Of a stretch of 64,000 nt of DNA, positions 36,397 to 45,873 are shown piece after piece (position 1 is the stretch's first letter; each line of letters opens with the position of its first letter). The position numbers and the translations under genes were made by a program. The stretch comes from CALOAD01 sp942491415. GTDB taxonomy: Bacteria > Cyanobacteriota > Vampirovibrionia > Gastranaerophilales > CALOAD01. The notes under the pieces were generated by a model. That model was not told the DNA's origin and made no database searches. It was given only the letters and a program-made list of their open reading frames with translations. The stretch lies in NCBI GenBank assembly GCA_942491415.1, contig CALOAD010000014.1, forward strand, positions 124,001 through 188,000. The letters are read 5' to 3'.

Positions 36397-36714
36397 ATGA
36401 AATTTTTAAAATTATTTTTTACTCTTATAGCTTTATTATCATTCACTACAAGTTCTTACGCTGTTACTGTCCAAGAATCTACATCCGAAGATTACTTAAT
36501 AAATAGTGGTTATTCAAAAGAAACTGCAAGATTAGTAAATTTAAAAAAACATCAAACGGCTGGAAAAGAAATTAAAACAGAAAAATCAATTTTTTCTTGG
36601 CCTATTAGAATGCTTAAAAAATTAGATGCTTATTTAGACCCGGGTATTGATGATGGTTCTTTCGGAACAACTGATATTAACCCCGGATCCGGCAGCAGAG
36701 TAGAAAATTTATAA
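36397..36714 (+). CDS. Small secreted protein (105 aa)
   Basis: Unrecognised. A clear signal peptide (FLKLFFTLIALLSFTTSSYA) with cleavage after SYA is followed by an about 85-residue polar mature protein with a C-terminal low-complexity segment DPGIDDGSFGTTDINPGSGSRVEN. AAAAAGGAG gives a strong ribosome site, and TATAAT (36368-36373) may be its -10 box. It ends tail to tail with nuoN with an 18-base gap. No function can be assigned. Confidence 0.65.
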   Translation: MKFLKLFFTLIALLSFTTSSYAVTVQESTSEDYLINSGYSKETARLVNLKKHQTAGKEIKTEKSIFSWPIRMLKKLDAYLDPGIDDGSFGTTDINPGSGSRVENL

Positions 36715-36732
36715 ACCTATAAACATTTAATA

Positions 36733-38226
36733 TTATTCATAAATATTTATCTGTTGAGTCGGCATATTTGTCGGCTCTTTAGTTTTTTCAGCTAAATAAT
36801 CAGATATTTCTAAAAATGGTGCTGCATAAAATCCAATAACAATTACAAAAGCAGCAACAAGACCTAATGCTGTATTTAAAGTGGTCGATTTAGCAATAAC
36901 ATCATTATCAAAATCACAAACAACTTCTTGTTTTAAAAACATCGGTTTTATTAATTTCAAATAATAGTAAATCCCTAAAAGTGTATTTATTAAAACCACG
37001 GCAAAAAGAGCAGTAAACGCAGGACCGCTGAGAACAATTTCTTTAAACAAATAAAATTTCGCCATAAAACCTGCAGTTATAGGTATTCCTGCTAAAGATA
37101 AAACACAAACAGTGAATACAAAAGCAAAAACAGGAGACTTATAAGCTACACCCGCAAGATCTTCTATTGAATCTTTGCCTGTTTTATTTATAAATATTTC
37201 AATCGCACACCAAACACCGTAATTCATAAAGAAATAAGCAATAAAGTAAAATAAAGCACTTGAAACACCGGCAAAAGTAAGTGTGGCGATAGCAGCTAAA
37301 ATATACCCGACTTGTGCAATGGAGCTATAAGCCATTAAACGTTTAATTTTAACCTGTCCCAGCGCCATTAAATTACCTATCGTCATTGTAAGTACAGCAA
37401 TAATGATTAAAAAGGCACTTAGAATATCAACTCTTGAATAAACACTTATGATTAAATTTAAAAATACAACCAGTCCCGCCATTTTAGACACTACGGATAA
37501 AAATGCTGAAATTGGCACGGGAGCACCTTCATACACATCAGGAGCCCAACTGTGGAAAGGAACTGCTGAAAGTTTAAATAATAAACCGCCCAGTACAAAT
37601 ACAAGGCTCAATATTAAAGCTGAATTTACTTCTGAATTCAATAAAAACACAGTAATTTCGGATAGATTCGTTGTCCCGCTAACTCCGTATAAAAAGGACA
37701 AACCATATAATAAAACAGCAGACGAAGCTCCACCTATAACAAGGTACTTTAAAGCCGCTTCATTGCTGAGTTTATCTTCTCTGGTAAATCCGACCAAAGC
37801 ATAGCTGGATAAACTCAAAGTCTCAAGAGCTACAAATAACAAGATAAGGTCGTTAGCCCCTACTAAAAGCATAGCTCCAAGTGTAGCAGTTAAAATAAGC
37901 GTATAATATTCACCTGTATCTTTACCGAATTTTTCAACATATTTATGCGACATCAAAAGAGTTATAAGTGTTCCGAATAAAATTAAAGCTCTAAAAAATA
38001 TTGTAAAAGAATTTGACTTAAAAACTCCATAAAAAGCACTATAATTTTGGGGCGGTAGATTACAAAAAGCTATTAATGCTGTTATAACTCCCAAAAAAGC
38101 AGTAATAAAAATAAATGTTGCACGATTTCTTTTTATTAAAAATGATGCAAATGTTGTGAAAATAATAAATATCATTATCACAAGTTCCGGCATTAAGGCT
38201 GATTTTATATCTAATAAAAGGTTCAT
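36733..38226 (-). CDS. nuoN: NADH-quinone oxidoreductase subunit N
   Basis: Antiporter-like proton-pumping membrane subunit of complex I. The 497-residue protein has about 14 hydrophobic segments and the conserved FVALETLSLSSYALVGF, KLSAVPFHSWAPDVYEGAPVPISAFLS and KRLMAYSSIAQVGYIL blocks shared by NuoL/M/N. The key Glu (VALE) and Lys (LFKLS) positions are present. Last gene of the operon nuoABCDHIJKLMN, 18 bases after nuoM. Confidence 0.95.
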   Translation of the reverse strand: MNLLLDIKSALMPELVIMIFIIFTTFASFLIKRNRATFIFITAFLGVITALIAFCNLPPQNYSAFYGVFKSNSFTIFFRALILFGTLITLLMSHKYVEKFGKDTGEYYTLILTATLGAMLLVGANDLILLFVALETLSLSSYALVGFTREDKLSNEAALKYLVIGGASSAVLLYGLSFLYGVSGTTNLSEITVFLLNSEVNSALILSLVFVLGGLLFKLSAVPFHSWAPDVYEGAPVPISAFLSVVSKMAGLVVFLNLIISVYSRVDILSAFLIIIAVLTMTIGNLMALGQVKIKRLMAYSSIAQVGYILAAIATLTFAGVSSALFYFIAYFFMNYGVWCAIEIFINKTGKDSIEDLAGVAYKSPVFAFVFTVCVLSLAGIPITAGFMAKFYLFKEIVLSGPAFTALFAVVLINTLLGIYYYLKLIKPMFLKQEVVCDFDNDVIAKSTTLNTALGLVAAFVIVIGFYAAPFLEISDYLAEKTKEPTNMPTQQINIYE

Positions 38227-38244
38227 TGTTTATGCTCCTGATTT

Positions 38245-39738
38245 TTATTTAATCAAATGACTTACGCTATTGGCAAAAATGTTTGTTAAAGCCGATGGAT
38301 AAAAACCGAATATTACGATAACAAGACAAATTGAAACCAAAACTACTATTTCGTGTGTTTTTACAGGTTTTATATTTTTCCATTTTTCAAACATATTTCC
38401 GAAAAATACTTTTTGAATCATCCATAAAATATAACCTGCAGTTAAAATCACCCCTGATGCAGCAAGTATAGTGTAAAATTGTATATTTTCGAATGCGTTA
38501 GAAATAAAAGCACCATAAAATACTAATGTCTCAGCAGCAAAACCAATTAAAAGCGGTAAACCTAAACTTGCAAGACCGAGAACAAGTCCTAAATACATTA
38601 TTGTCGGCATAACTTGCCCCAACCCTCCAAGATCCTCAAATTGCCTTGTGTGAGTTCTAAGATATATAACGCCAACCATCATAAATAATCCGGCGCTTAT
38701 AACACCGTGAGCAATCATTTGCAGCACAGCACCCGATAAACTTACAATACTCATTGCACCTATACCCAGCAACACAATTCCCATATGACTAATACTACTA
38801 TAGGCAATTAATTTTTTGAGGTCTTTTTGTGCAAAAGCAATTATTGCAGCATATAAAATATTTATGACGCCTAAAATTACTAAAATAGGTGCTAACACTT
38901 TTAATGCTTCCGGTAATATTTGACAGTTAAAACGCAAAAGACCGTATCCGCCCATTTTTAGCAAAACACCTGCTAAGATCATACTTATAGGTGTTGGTGC
39001 ATCTACGTGTGCATCAGGTAACCACGTATGCAAAGGTACGATGGGAAGCTTTACTGCAAATGCTATAAAAAACCCTATAAATGTCCATATTTGGAACATT
39101 AACGGATAAGAATAATCCTTAGCGTTTATAAAAGTTTGGATATCAAAAGTATGCACGCCTGTATTTAGGATATGGAAGATATGTAAAGCCAATATAGAAG
39201 CTAACATAAATAAGCTTCCGAAAAATGTATAAAGTACAAATTTCATCGCCGAGTATTCTTTTCTACCACTACCCCAAATCGAAATTAAAAGGTACATCGG
39301 GATAAGTTCGATTTCCCAGAAAATAAAAAATAACAACAAATCCTTAGCGGTAAAAACGCCTAATATAGTGGCTTGTAGTATAAATAAAAGTGAATAATAA
39401 AAATTGTGCTTTTTGTTAATGTTCAATTTGCTTGCTATAAAAGCCAAAAAGAATATAAATGTAGTTAAAACAACCAGTAAAATTGAAATACCGTCAACCC
39501 CCAGCGAAAATTGCAATCCTAAAGGTTTAACCCAGTCCATTGTTTGCACAAATTGAAAAGTACCGGCATTATGATTAAAAAAGGTTAAAAATAACAAAGA
39601 ATATAAAAAATGAATCCCTGCGAAAGTTTTTGAAAAACGCCTGGTTAGTTTTTCACTTTTTGCAAAACAAGGAAGCGCCAATAACAATGCCGCTAAAATG
39701 GGTGCTAATACCAATATATAAAGTGATAGAAATTTCAT
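38245..39738 (-). CDS. nuoM: NADH-quinone oxidoreductase subunit M
   Basis: Antiporter-like membrane subunit of complex I, 497 residues with about 14 hydrophobic segments. Signatures are LLLFFIFWEIELIPMYLLISIWG, AVKLPIVPLHTWLPDAHVDAPTPISMILAGVLLKMGGYG and KLIAYSSISHMGIVLLG. The conserved Glu (FWEIELIPM) and the Lys of AVKLP are visible. It lies 13 bases after nuoL and 18 before nuoN. Confidence 0.96.
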   Translation of the reverse strand: MKFLSLYILVLAPILAALLLALPCFAKSEKLTRRFSKTFAGIHFLYSLLFLTFFNHNAGTFQFVQTMDWVKPLGLQFSLGVDGISILLVVLTTFIFFLAFIASKLNINKKHNFYYSLLFILQATILGVFTAKDLLLFFIFWEIELIPMYLLISIWGSGRKEYSAMKFVLYTFFGSLFMLASILALHIFHILNTGVHTFDIQTFINAKDYSYPLMFQIWTFIGFFIAFAVKLPIVPLHTWLPDAHVDAPTPISMILAGVLLKMGGYGLLRFNCQILPEALKVLAPILVILGVINILYAAIIAFAQKDLKKLIAYSSISHMGIVLLGIGAMSIVSLSGAVLQMIAHGVISAGLFMMVGVIYLRTHTRQFEDLGGLGQVMPTIMYLGLVLGLASLGLPLLIGFAAETLVFYGAFISNAFENIQFYTILAASGVILTAGYILWMIQKVFFGNMFEKWKNIKPVKTHEIVVLVSICLVIVIFGFYPSALTNIFANSVSHLIK

Positions 39739-39751
39739 TTACTACTCCAAT

Positions 39752-41695
39752 TTATGTTAAAGGAAACATCCAATAAGCTAAAAACGTAATCAATAAAAGG
39801 GTCAACCCTCCCAGTAAAATAGTTGCATATGTCTGAACATTGCCATTTTGAAACAGCCTCAGCACATAACCACAAAAATAGGTAACTTTAGCTGACAAAT
39901 TGACTATTCCGTCAATAACGAGCTTGTCAAAGCAAGATAAAAACTTTGCTAACGGAAAAAATAACCTCTGAATAAACCAATTATACACATCATCAAAAAA
40001 CCAACGATGTCTTGATAAAACATAAAAAGGCTTTAAGTTTTCCACAAATATTTCAGGTTCAAGCTTAAAGAACTTTCTGAATTTATCCCAATACATTGCT
40101 GCCGCAATGATTGCACCCAATAAAGCTACTAAAATAGAAATAACAGGGAGCGCAATGCCGGCATGTGCTGAAGAATGGGGAACGTAATAAACAAAATCAG
40201 AAAACGCTCCTATTCCAAAATTCTTTAAAGATCCACTATAAACAAACCCTAGCAATGCAGAAGGAACCGCCAAGATGAGCAAAGGTAAAGTTATTGTTTT
40301 TGATGCATTATGAGGCTCTACACTGCCTTTATACTCTCCTTCGAAAGTCATAAAGTAAGTTCTAAACATATAAAAAGAGGTCAAACCTGCTACAAATATT
40401 GCAATAACTAGTAATTCTATTTGATGTTCTTGAAGTAATCCTGCAAAAATTTCTTCTTTAGACCAAAAACCACTTAAGAATAGCCCTGAAATTGCTAACG
40501 TTCCTATCAAGTAAGAAATAGCCACCGCTGGCATTTTTTTTCTCAAACCGCCCATATATCTCATATCTTGTTGTTCAGCAAGTCCGTGAATTACAGCACC
40601 TGAACATAAAAACAACATTGCTTTAAAATAAGCGTGGGTAATTAAATGGAAAAGACCTGCTGAATAAGCTCCAACTCCCATTGCCATTACCATATATCCA
40701 AGTTGACTACACGTTGAATAAGCAAGTGCTTTTTTTATATCGAACTGCGTAATCGCAATTGTAGCTGTAATTAATGCAGTTATTGCACCCGTCCATGCAA
40801 TGATATACATAATTACTGGAGATAATTCATATATAGGATAAACCCTTGCAATTAAAAACACACCGGCTGCAACCATTGTAGCTGCGTGGATTAAAGCACT
40901 TATAGGTGTTGGACCTTCCATCGCATCAGGCAACCACGTATGCAAAGGAACTTGAGCACTTTTTGCAACCGTTCCTAAAAACAAGCCAAAGGCTATTAAA
41001 GCGTAAGTATAGGGACCTGTAGCCGCTAAAACTTCTATCGCTGCAGGGGTTAAATTTAAGAATGAAAGATAGAAAAAGGCATCGTTTTGCCACCAACTGA
41101 AAGAGAAAAACAAAAATGCAATAATACCGATTAAAAAGCCAAAATCACCAATACGATTCATTATAAACGCTTTTTTTGCCGCATTTGCAGCAGAAGGTCT
41201 TTTAAACCAAAATCCAATTAGCAAATAACTGGAAACTCCGACTAACTCCCAAAAAATATACATTTGAAAAAGATTCGAACTAAGCACCAAGCCTAACATT
41301 GAAAAATTAAAAAACGACAAATAGGCAAAAAACCTGTGATATCCTTCATCTTTGTTCATGTATTCATGAGAATATATTTGAATCAAAAGACTTATACTTG
41401 TTACCATAACAAGCATTACAGCACTTAGATTATCTACAAGCCAACCAATTGTAAGCTTTAGATCCCCAATATTTAACCAATAATAATTGTTTTCAAAACT
41501 TGCATTTTCAAGTGTACTGCACCAAATTAAAATAAAAGCTGAAAAAACAAGCCCGATAAAAGTAGCTCCGACGGTTAACGCCATTGAAATCTTTTTATTT
41601 TGATAAAATCCAAGACCTTTTCCAAAAACAATCAGAAAAAAGCTTAAAAGTGCTATACAAGGTATTATCCAAGCGTATTCTGCGAAAAAACTCAT
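39752..41695 (-). CDS. nuoL: NADH-quinone oxidoreductase subunit L
   Basis: Distal antiporter-like subunit of complex I, 647 residues with about 16 hydrophobic segments. Signatures are MYIFWELVGVSSYLLIGFWF, SAQVPLHTWLPDAMEGPTPISALIHAATMVAAGVFL and IKKALAYSTCSQLGYMVMAMG; the long C-terminal part with the piston-like helix and final membrane segment is present (FVENLKPFYVLSRHRWFFDDVYN). Length is typical (610-670). It follows nuoK by 28 bases. Confidence 0.97.
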   Translation of the reverse strand: MSFFAEYAWIIPCIALLSFFLIVFGKGLGFYQNKKISMALTVGATFIGLVFSAFILIWCSTLENASFENNYYWLNIGDLKLTIGWLVDNLSAVMLVMVTSISLLIQIYSHEYMNKDEGYHRFFAYLSFFNFSMLGLVLSSNLFQMYIFWELVGVSSYLLIGFWFKRPSAANAAKKAFIMNRIGDFGFLIGIIAFLFFSFSWWQNDAFFYLSFLNLTPAAIEVLAATGPYTYALIAFGLFLGTVAKSAQVPLHTWLPDAMEGPTPISALIHAATMVAAGVFLIARVYPIYELSPVIMYIIAWTGAITALITATIAITQFDIKKALAYSTCSQLGYMVMAMGVGAYSAGLFHLITHAYFKAMLFLCSGAVIHGLAEQQDMRYMGGLRKKMPAVAISYLIGTLAISGLFLSGFWSKEEIFAGLLQEHQIELLVIAIFVAGLTSFYMFRTYFMTFEGEYKGSVEPHNASKTITLPLLILAVPSALLGFVYSGSLKNFGIGAFSDFVYYVPHSSAHAGIALPVISILVALLGAIIAAAMYWDKFRKFFKLEPEIFVENLKPFYVLSRHRWFFDDVYNWFIQRLFFPLAKFLSCFDKLVIDGIVNLSAKVTYFCGYVLRLFQNGNVQTYATILLGGLTLLLITFLAYWMFPLT

Positions 41696-41723
41696 TATTT
41701 ATAACTTCCTAATTTTTAATGTC

Positions 41724-42035
41724 CTAACCTTTTAATAACTTATGTTGCTCCGTATTTACAGAGGGTTTATTTCGATATAAGGCTATTATTATAGCTAATC
41801 CAAGAGCCACCTCTGCCGCTGCAATCGCCATTACAAAAAGAGCAAAAACCTGTCCTTTAAGATCTTCTAATCCTCCATAATTCGCAAAAGCAACTAAATT
41901 TATATTTGCAGCATTTAACATAATTTCGATAGACATAAGTACCCTGATAAGGTTTTTAGAAGATATTAACCCCACAAAACCTATGCAAAAAAGAGCTGCT
42001 GCAAGTATTAAAAAATGAGTAAGTCCGACTATCAT
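41724..42035 (-). CDS. nuoK: NADH-quinone oxidoreductase subunit K
   Basis: Three-helix membrane subunit of complex I, 103 residues, with the conserved GLISSKNLIRVLMSIEIMLNAANINLVAF (membrane glutamate in IEIMLN) and AIAAAEVALGLAIIIALYR (second Glu). Typical length (about 100). Its start overlaps the nuoJ stop by one base. Confidence 0.97.
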   Translation of the reverse strand: MIVGLTHFLILAAALFCIGFVGLISSKNLIRVLMSIEIMLNAANINLVAFANYGGLEDLKGQVFALFVMAIAAAEVALGLAIIIALYRNKPSVNTEQHKLLKG

Positions 42036-42634
42036 CAGATTTCCTCCTGTTCTTCGGTTGTAATCGTGGTTGGGTTTTTCAATGTTTCACCATCTTTTCT
42101 TGCTAAAACAACAGAACCTAAAATTGCCGCTAAAAGCAATATTGACAAAATTTCAAAAGCAAGTATATTAACGGTAAAAATACTTTTACCAAGAGCTTTA
42201 GAAGTACCTTCTTCTTCAAGCACTTTAACTATTTCACTTCTCGGCTGTTTTATATAAAAAGAATCAGATTTTTCGCTTAATGCTGTAAATCCTTTGGTAG
42301 AAGCAAAACAAATACCTACAAAAAGTAAAAAAGAGAACATTAAAGCAAATAAAGTGCGAGGCGCAAAAGCTATCCACAAATTCTTTTCTTCTTTTTGAGA
42401 GGTAAGCATAATGGCAAAAATCAATACAATTGCGACACCTACACCGTAAATCATAACTTGAGCCAAGCCAACAAAGTCCGCATTTAGCAAAATAAAAATC
42501 CCTGCAATAGCTAAAAAAGTTGCTACAAGAGCAATAGCAGAATAAATTATCTTAGGGGCAAATACTACGCATAATGCTGATAATAGTGCTATTCCTGCAA
42601 TTATATAGAAAAATAATGATTGAATAATTTCCAT
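42035..42634 (-). CDS. nuoJ: NADH-quinone oxidoreductase subunit J
   Basis: Five-helix membrane subunit of complex I, 199 residues, with GIFILLNADFVGLAQVMIYGVGVAIVLIFAIMLTSQ, the conserved pi-bulge helix region (YGVGVAIVLIFAIML). The C-terminal tail is polar. Lies 23 bases after nuoI and overlaps nuoK by one base. Confidence 0.95.
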   Translation of the reverse strand: MEIIQSLFFYIIAGIALLSALCVVFAPKIIYSAIALVATFLAIAGIFILLNADFVGLAQVMIYGVGVAIVLIFAIMLTSQKEEKNLWIAFAPRTLFALMFSFLLFVGICFASTKGFTALSEKSDSFYIKQPRSEIVKVLEEEGTSKALGKSIFTVNILAFEILSILLLAAILGSVVLARKDGETLKNPTTITTEEQEEI

Positions 42635-42657
42635 GATGTCCTTTTACTTTCCGTTTT

Positions 42658-43128
42658 TTATAGTTTACTTTTTTCTTCCCACTCTTTTGACTGCTCAGGC
42701 GTTAATTTCAGCCTTTCTTTATCATAAACCAGCGATTCTCTTGAATAATCAGCCAATTCAAATTCATCTGTCATAACTAAAACTTTAGAAGGGCAAACTT
42801 CAGTGCAATTCCCACAAAAAATGCACCTGCCAAGGTCTATAGTGAATTCATCCACAACAATTTTGTTATTTTCATCTTTATGTTTTTTTATTTGAATCAA
42901 ATCCCCGCAAGGACAAACCCTTGCACACATTCCGCAACCGGTACATTTTTCCGAACCATCTTCATTCACGCATAAAGCCAATCGACCTCGAAATCTAGGA
43001 CTTAGGTCAGGCTTCACTTCAGGATATTCAAGAGTTATAGCAGGTCTAAAAGCGTGTTTTGCTATAGTCAAGAGCCCTTTAGTTATTTCAATTATACCGC
43101 TTATGGTTTTTTTGATTGTTATTTTCAT
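42658..43128 (-). CDS. nuoI: NADH-quinone oxidoreductase subunit I, 2x[4Fe-4S] ferredoxin type
   Basis: Carries clusters N6a and N6b in the arm of complex I. The 156-residue protein has the two cluster motifs, CTGCGMCARVCPC (about residues 60-72) and CIFCGNCTEVCPS, with all eight cysteines. An amphipathic N-terminal helix (KGLLTIAKHAFRPAITLEYP) is as usual. The loop between the clusters is longer than in E. coli. Nine bases after nuoH. Confidence 0.96.
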   Translation of the reverse strand: MKITIKKTISGIIEITKGLLTIAKHAFRPAITLEYPEVKPDLSPRFRGRLALCVNEDGSEKCTGCGMCARVCPCGDLIQIKKHKDENNKIVVDEFTIDLGRCIFCGNCTEVCPSKVLVMTDEFELADYSRESLVYDKERLKLTPEQSKEWEEKSKL

Positions 43129-43136
43129 CGTTATTC

Positions 43137-44225
43137 CTACATTAAAAAATATTTATAAAGTGATACAAATAGTAAGTTTACAAGAGATAAAGGTAATAAA
43201 AATTTCCAGCTAAAAGCCATAAGTTGATCAGCTCTAAGTCTTGGCAGTGTAGCTCTTATCCACATAATTATAAAAATAAGAAAATAAGTTTTAGCTATGA
43301 TCCAAAAACCTTGTTCTAAGTGCACAAAGGCTTTTAACACATCTGCATTTACAAAAGTATTAAATAAAATATTTGAAATATAATCACCAAAAGGAGATAA
43401 ATAACCACCCAAGAACAATACAGCTGATAATGTGCAAATCGCAAACAAGGCTGCGTATTCAGCCAAAAAGAACAAAGCAAATTTCATTCCTGTATATTCT
43501 GTATTATAACCGCTCACCAATTCACTTTCAGCCTCAGGGAGGTCAAAAGGAACTCTGTTTATCTCTGCAATAGTACATATAAAAAACACAATAAAGCCTA
43601 TAATCGCAGGCCAGATATTCCATCCAAACAATCCAAGCCCTGTCGCTTGAGATACGACAATCTTTTGAAGATTCATACTCTCAGATAAAACAATTACTCC
43701 AAGTGCCGAAATGACTAAAGGAATTTCATAACTAATAGCCTGCGCTGCGCTGCGCATGGCTCCTATGAGCGAATATTTGTTGTTGCTGGCCCAACCGGAA
43801 ATCACAATTCCTAAAGTTCCGATTGAAGACAATGCAATAACGGCAAATAAACCAATCGCAATATTTATTGCTTGCAAATCGCTAGTATAAGGCAACAGAC
43901 CATAAATAACCATAACAGGAACAAAGAAAATCATTGGACCTATTGTAAATAAAATCTTATTTGCCTTAGAAGGCATAATATCTTCTTTGCATAAAAGCTT
44001 TATTGCATCTGCAATGGTTTGAAGCAAACCCATATAACCAACACGATTAGGACCTTTTCGGACTGTTAACCAGGCAAGAACTTTTCTTTCCATTAAAACA
44101 AGAAATATAACCACAAAAACCATCAACGCAGCTACAGCAATGAACGGAACCAATGGCCAGAAAAATTCTGCTATTATTTCAGGTATTCCAATTGTATCTA
44201 AAATTTTTGAATATATTTGATGCAT
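43137..44225 (-). CDS. nuoH: NADH-quinone oxidoreductase subunit H
   Basis: Membrane subunit at the quinone-entry junction, 362 residues with about eight hydrophobic segments. Conserved blocks: MERKVLAWLTVRKGPNRVGYMGLLQTIADAIKLLCKEDIMP, EINRVPFDLPEAESELVSGYNTEYTG-type sequence and LRADQLMAFSWKFLLPLSL. Lies 27 bases after nuoD and nine before nuoI. Confidence 0.96.
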   Translation of the reverse strand: MHQIYSKILDTIGIPEIIAEFFWPLVPFIAVAALMVFVVIFLVLMERKVLAWLTVRKGPNRVGYMGLLQTIADAIKLLCKEDIMPSKANKILFTIGPMIFFVPVMVIYGLLPYTSDLQAINIAIGLFAVIALSSIGTLGIVISGWASNNKYSLIGAMRSAAQAISYEIPLVISALGVIVLSESMNLQKIVVSQATGLGLFGWNIWPAIIGFIVFFICTIAEINRVPFDLPEAESELVSGYNTEYTGMKFALFFLAEYAALFAICTLSAVLFLGGYLSPFGDYISNILFNTFVNADVLKAFVHLEQGFWIIAKTYFLIFIIMWIRATLPRLRADQLMAFSWKFLLPLSLVNLLFVSLYKYFLM

Positions 44226-44252
44226 ATTTTCACCGTTTTTTATCTTTTTCTT

Positions 44253-45362
44253 TTATCTGTCAACTTCAGGTAATATAGGATCTAAACTGCCTAAAATTGC
44301 GGTTAAATCCGAATAAGGTCTATTTTTTATAATTTCAGGAAGTACTTGTACTGTAGAAAATGAAGGCGCTCTCCACTTAACTCTTTGAGGTTTTGGAGTT
44401 CCATCACTAATTACATAGCAAGTAGTTAAACCTCTGGATGATTCAATATACGAGGTAGATTCTCCCTTTGCAGGCTTAAAAGCAATAGGGTTTATTTTTT
44501 TAGCCACAAGCTCAGACGACTGACAAGCTTCATATTTTTCAATTGCCTGTTTTACAATCTTAAGAGATTCGTGCATTTCTTCAATTCTTACAACGTATCT
44601 ATCGTAGCAGTCACCGTTTTGAGCAACGCAAGTCTTAAAATCAAGCTCATCATAATTTGAATATGAGTCAGCTTTTCTAACATCATAATCAACACCCGAA
44701 GCTCGTAAATTAGGACCTGTTATCCCATATTCCAATGCAACATCAGGTTTAAGAATCCCGACTCCCTTTGTACGTTCTAAGATTATAGGGTTTTTTGAAA
44801 TAATCGTTTCATATTCATCGAACATAGCAGGCATTTTTCCACAAAGCTCTAATACCCTTTTCGTCCAACCTTCAGGAAAATCCTTTTTTACACCACCAAA
44901 ACAATATGCATTGAACATCATTCTGGCACCGCAAAAATCTTCAAAAAGTTTTAAAATATCTTCTCTTTCTCTAAAAGCATAAAATAACGGAGATGTAGCA
45001 CCTAAATCCAGCAAAAAAGTACCGAGCCAAAGCAAATGAGAAGCAACTCTATTTAGCTCCATTGTAATTATTCTTACCCATTCGGCTTTTTCGGGAACTT
45101 TAAGATCCGCAAGCTTTTCTACAGCCATGCAAAAAGAAGCTGAATTAAAAAAGCCTGAAAGGTAATCGACTCTATCAACAAGGGGTAAATATTGAAAATA
45201 AGTTCTACTTTCCGCCATTTTTTCTTTGCCTCTATGCAAATAACCGATTACAGGTTCTGAATCTTTTATTATCTCACCATTTAACGTCAATACCAACCGA
45301 AGTACACCGTGAGTACTGGGATGTTGAGGTCCTATGTTTATTTTTAAATCTTCTGTATGCAT
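44253..45362 (-). CDS. nuoD: NADH-quinone oxidoreductase subunit D (49 kDa)
   Basis: Quinone-binding subunit of the peripheral arm, 369 residues. Conserved: INIGPQHPSTHGVLRLVLTLNGE, IGYLHRGKEKMAE, YFQYLPLVDRVDYLS, ELNRVASHLLWLG, the GITGPNLRASGVDYDVRKADSYSNY-type loop, and the C-terminal SDLTAILGSLDPILPEVDR. The His and Tyr of the quinone pocket (PSTHG and FQY) are present. Slightly shorter than bacterial NuoD of about 400. Lies 12 bases after nuoC. Confidence 0.97.
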   Translation of the reverse strand: MHTEDLKINIGPQHPSTHGVLRLVLTLNGEIIKDSEPVIGYLHRGKEKMAESRTYFQYLPLVDRVDYLSGFFNSASFCMAVEKLADLKVPEKAEWVRIITMELNRVASHLLWLGTFLLDLGATSPLFYAFREREDILKLFEDFCGARMMFNAYCFGGVKKDFPEGWTKRVLELCGKMPAMFDEYETIISKNPIILERTKGVGILKPDVALEYGITGPNLRASGVDYDVRKADSYSNYDELDFKTCVAQNGDCYDRYVVRIEEMHESLKIVKQAIEKYEACQSSELVAKKINPIAFKPAKGESTSYIESSRGLTTCYVISDGTPKPQRVKWRAPSFSTVQVLPEIIKNRPYSDLTAILGSLDPILPEVDR

Positions 45363-45374
45363 TATTTTATAATC

Positions 45375-45872
45375 TTACCTTTGATTCCAGGAAAGCCTTT
45401 CATCTTCAAGCTTATAGTCTTTTCTTAAAGGATATCCTATCCAGTCTTTTGGCATTAATATTCTTTCTAAATTTGGATGGTTAAGAAATTTTATGCCAAA
45501 TAAATCGTAAGTTTCTCTTTCATGCCAGTCTGCAGCTTTATATAAGCCTGACAAACTTTGCACCTGCGGATTATCTCTATCCAAAAGTGTTTTTATAACG
45601 ACTTTTTTATTTAATTTTGTTGAATAAAGGTGGTAAACCGTCCAAAAATTATTATCTATATCAAGCCCACTGACTGAGATTAAAACATCAAAAGCCGTTT
45701 GAGTTTCTGTTTTTAGAATATTACAAGCAGCAAGCAATTGTTCTTTTTCTATCAGAATTGTCTCGATTCCATCTAAAGCTTCTAAATATAAGCCTGCATT
45801 TATATTGTGCGAGTTTAAAAAAGAGCAAACTTTAAATTGTTCATTATTGTTTAGTTCGGGTTGGTTTGTCAT
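45375..45872 (-). CDS. nuoC: NADH-quinone oxidoreductase subunit C (30 kDa)
   Basis: Peripheral-arm subunit of complex I, about 165 residues from the ATG at 45872, which sits one base after the nuoB stop with a GAGG ribosome site upstream. An in-frame ATG at 45908 would add 12 residues and overlap nuoB by 35 bases; I consider it less likely. Conserved: ISVSGLDIDNNFWTVYHLYS (variant), VQSLSGLYKAADWHERETYDLFGIKF, HPNLERILMPKDWIGYPLRKDY. Not fused to NuoD, unlike E. coli NuoCD. Confidence 0.95.
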   Translation of the reverse strand: MTNQPELNNNEQFKVCSFLNSHNINAGLYLEALDGIETILIEKEQLLAACNILKTETQTAFDVLISVSGLDIDNNFWTVYHLYSTKLNKKVVIKTLLDRDNPQVQSLSGLYKAADWHERETYDLFGIKFLNHPNLERILMPKDWIGYPLRKDYKLEDERLSWNQR

Positions 45873-45873
45873 T

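Noticed and set aside
37448..37804. 118-codon plus-strand frame inside nuoN
   Set aside because: Antisense to a clearly conserved gene, no recognisable sequence; a shadow of the nuoN reading frame.
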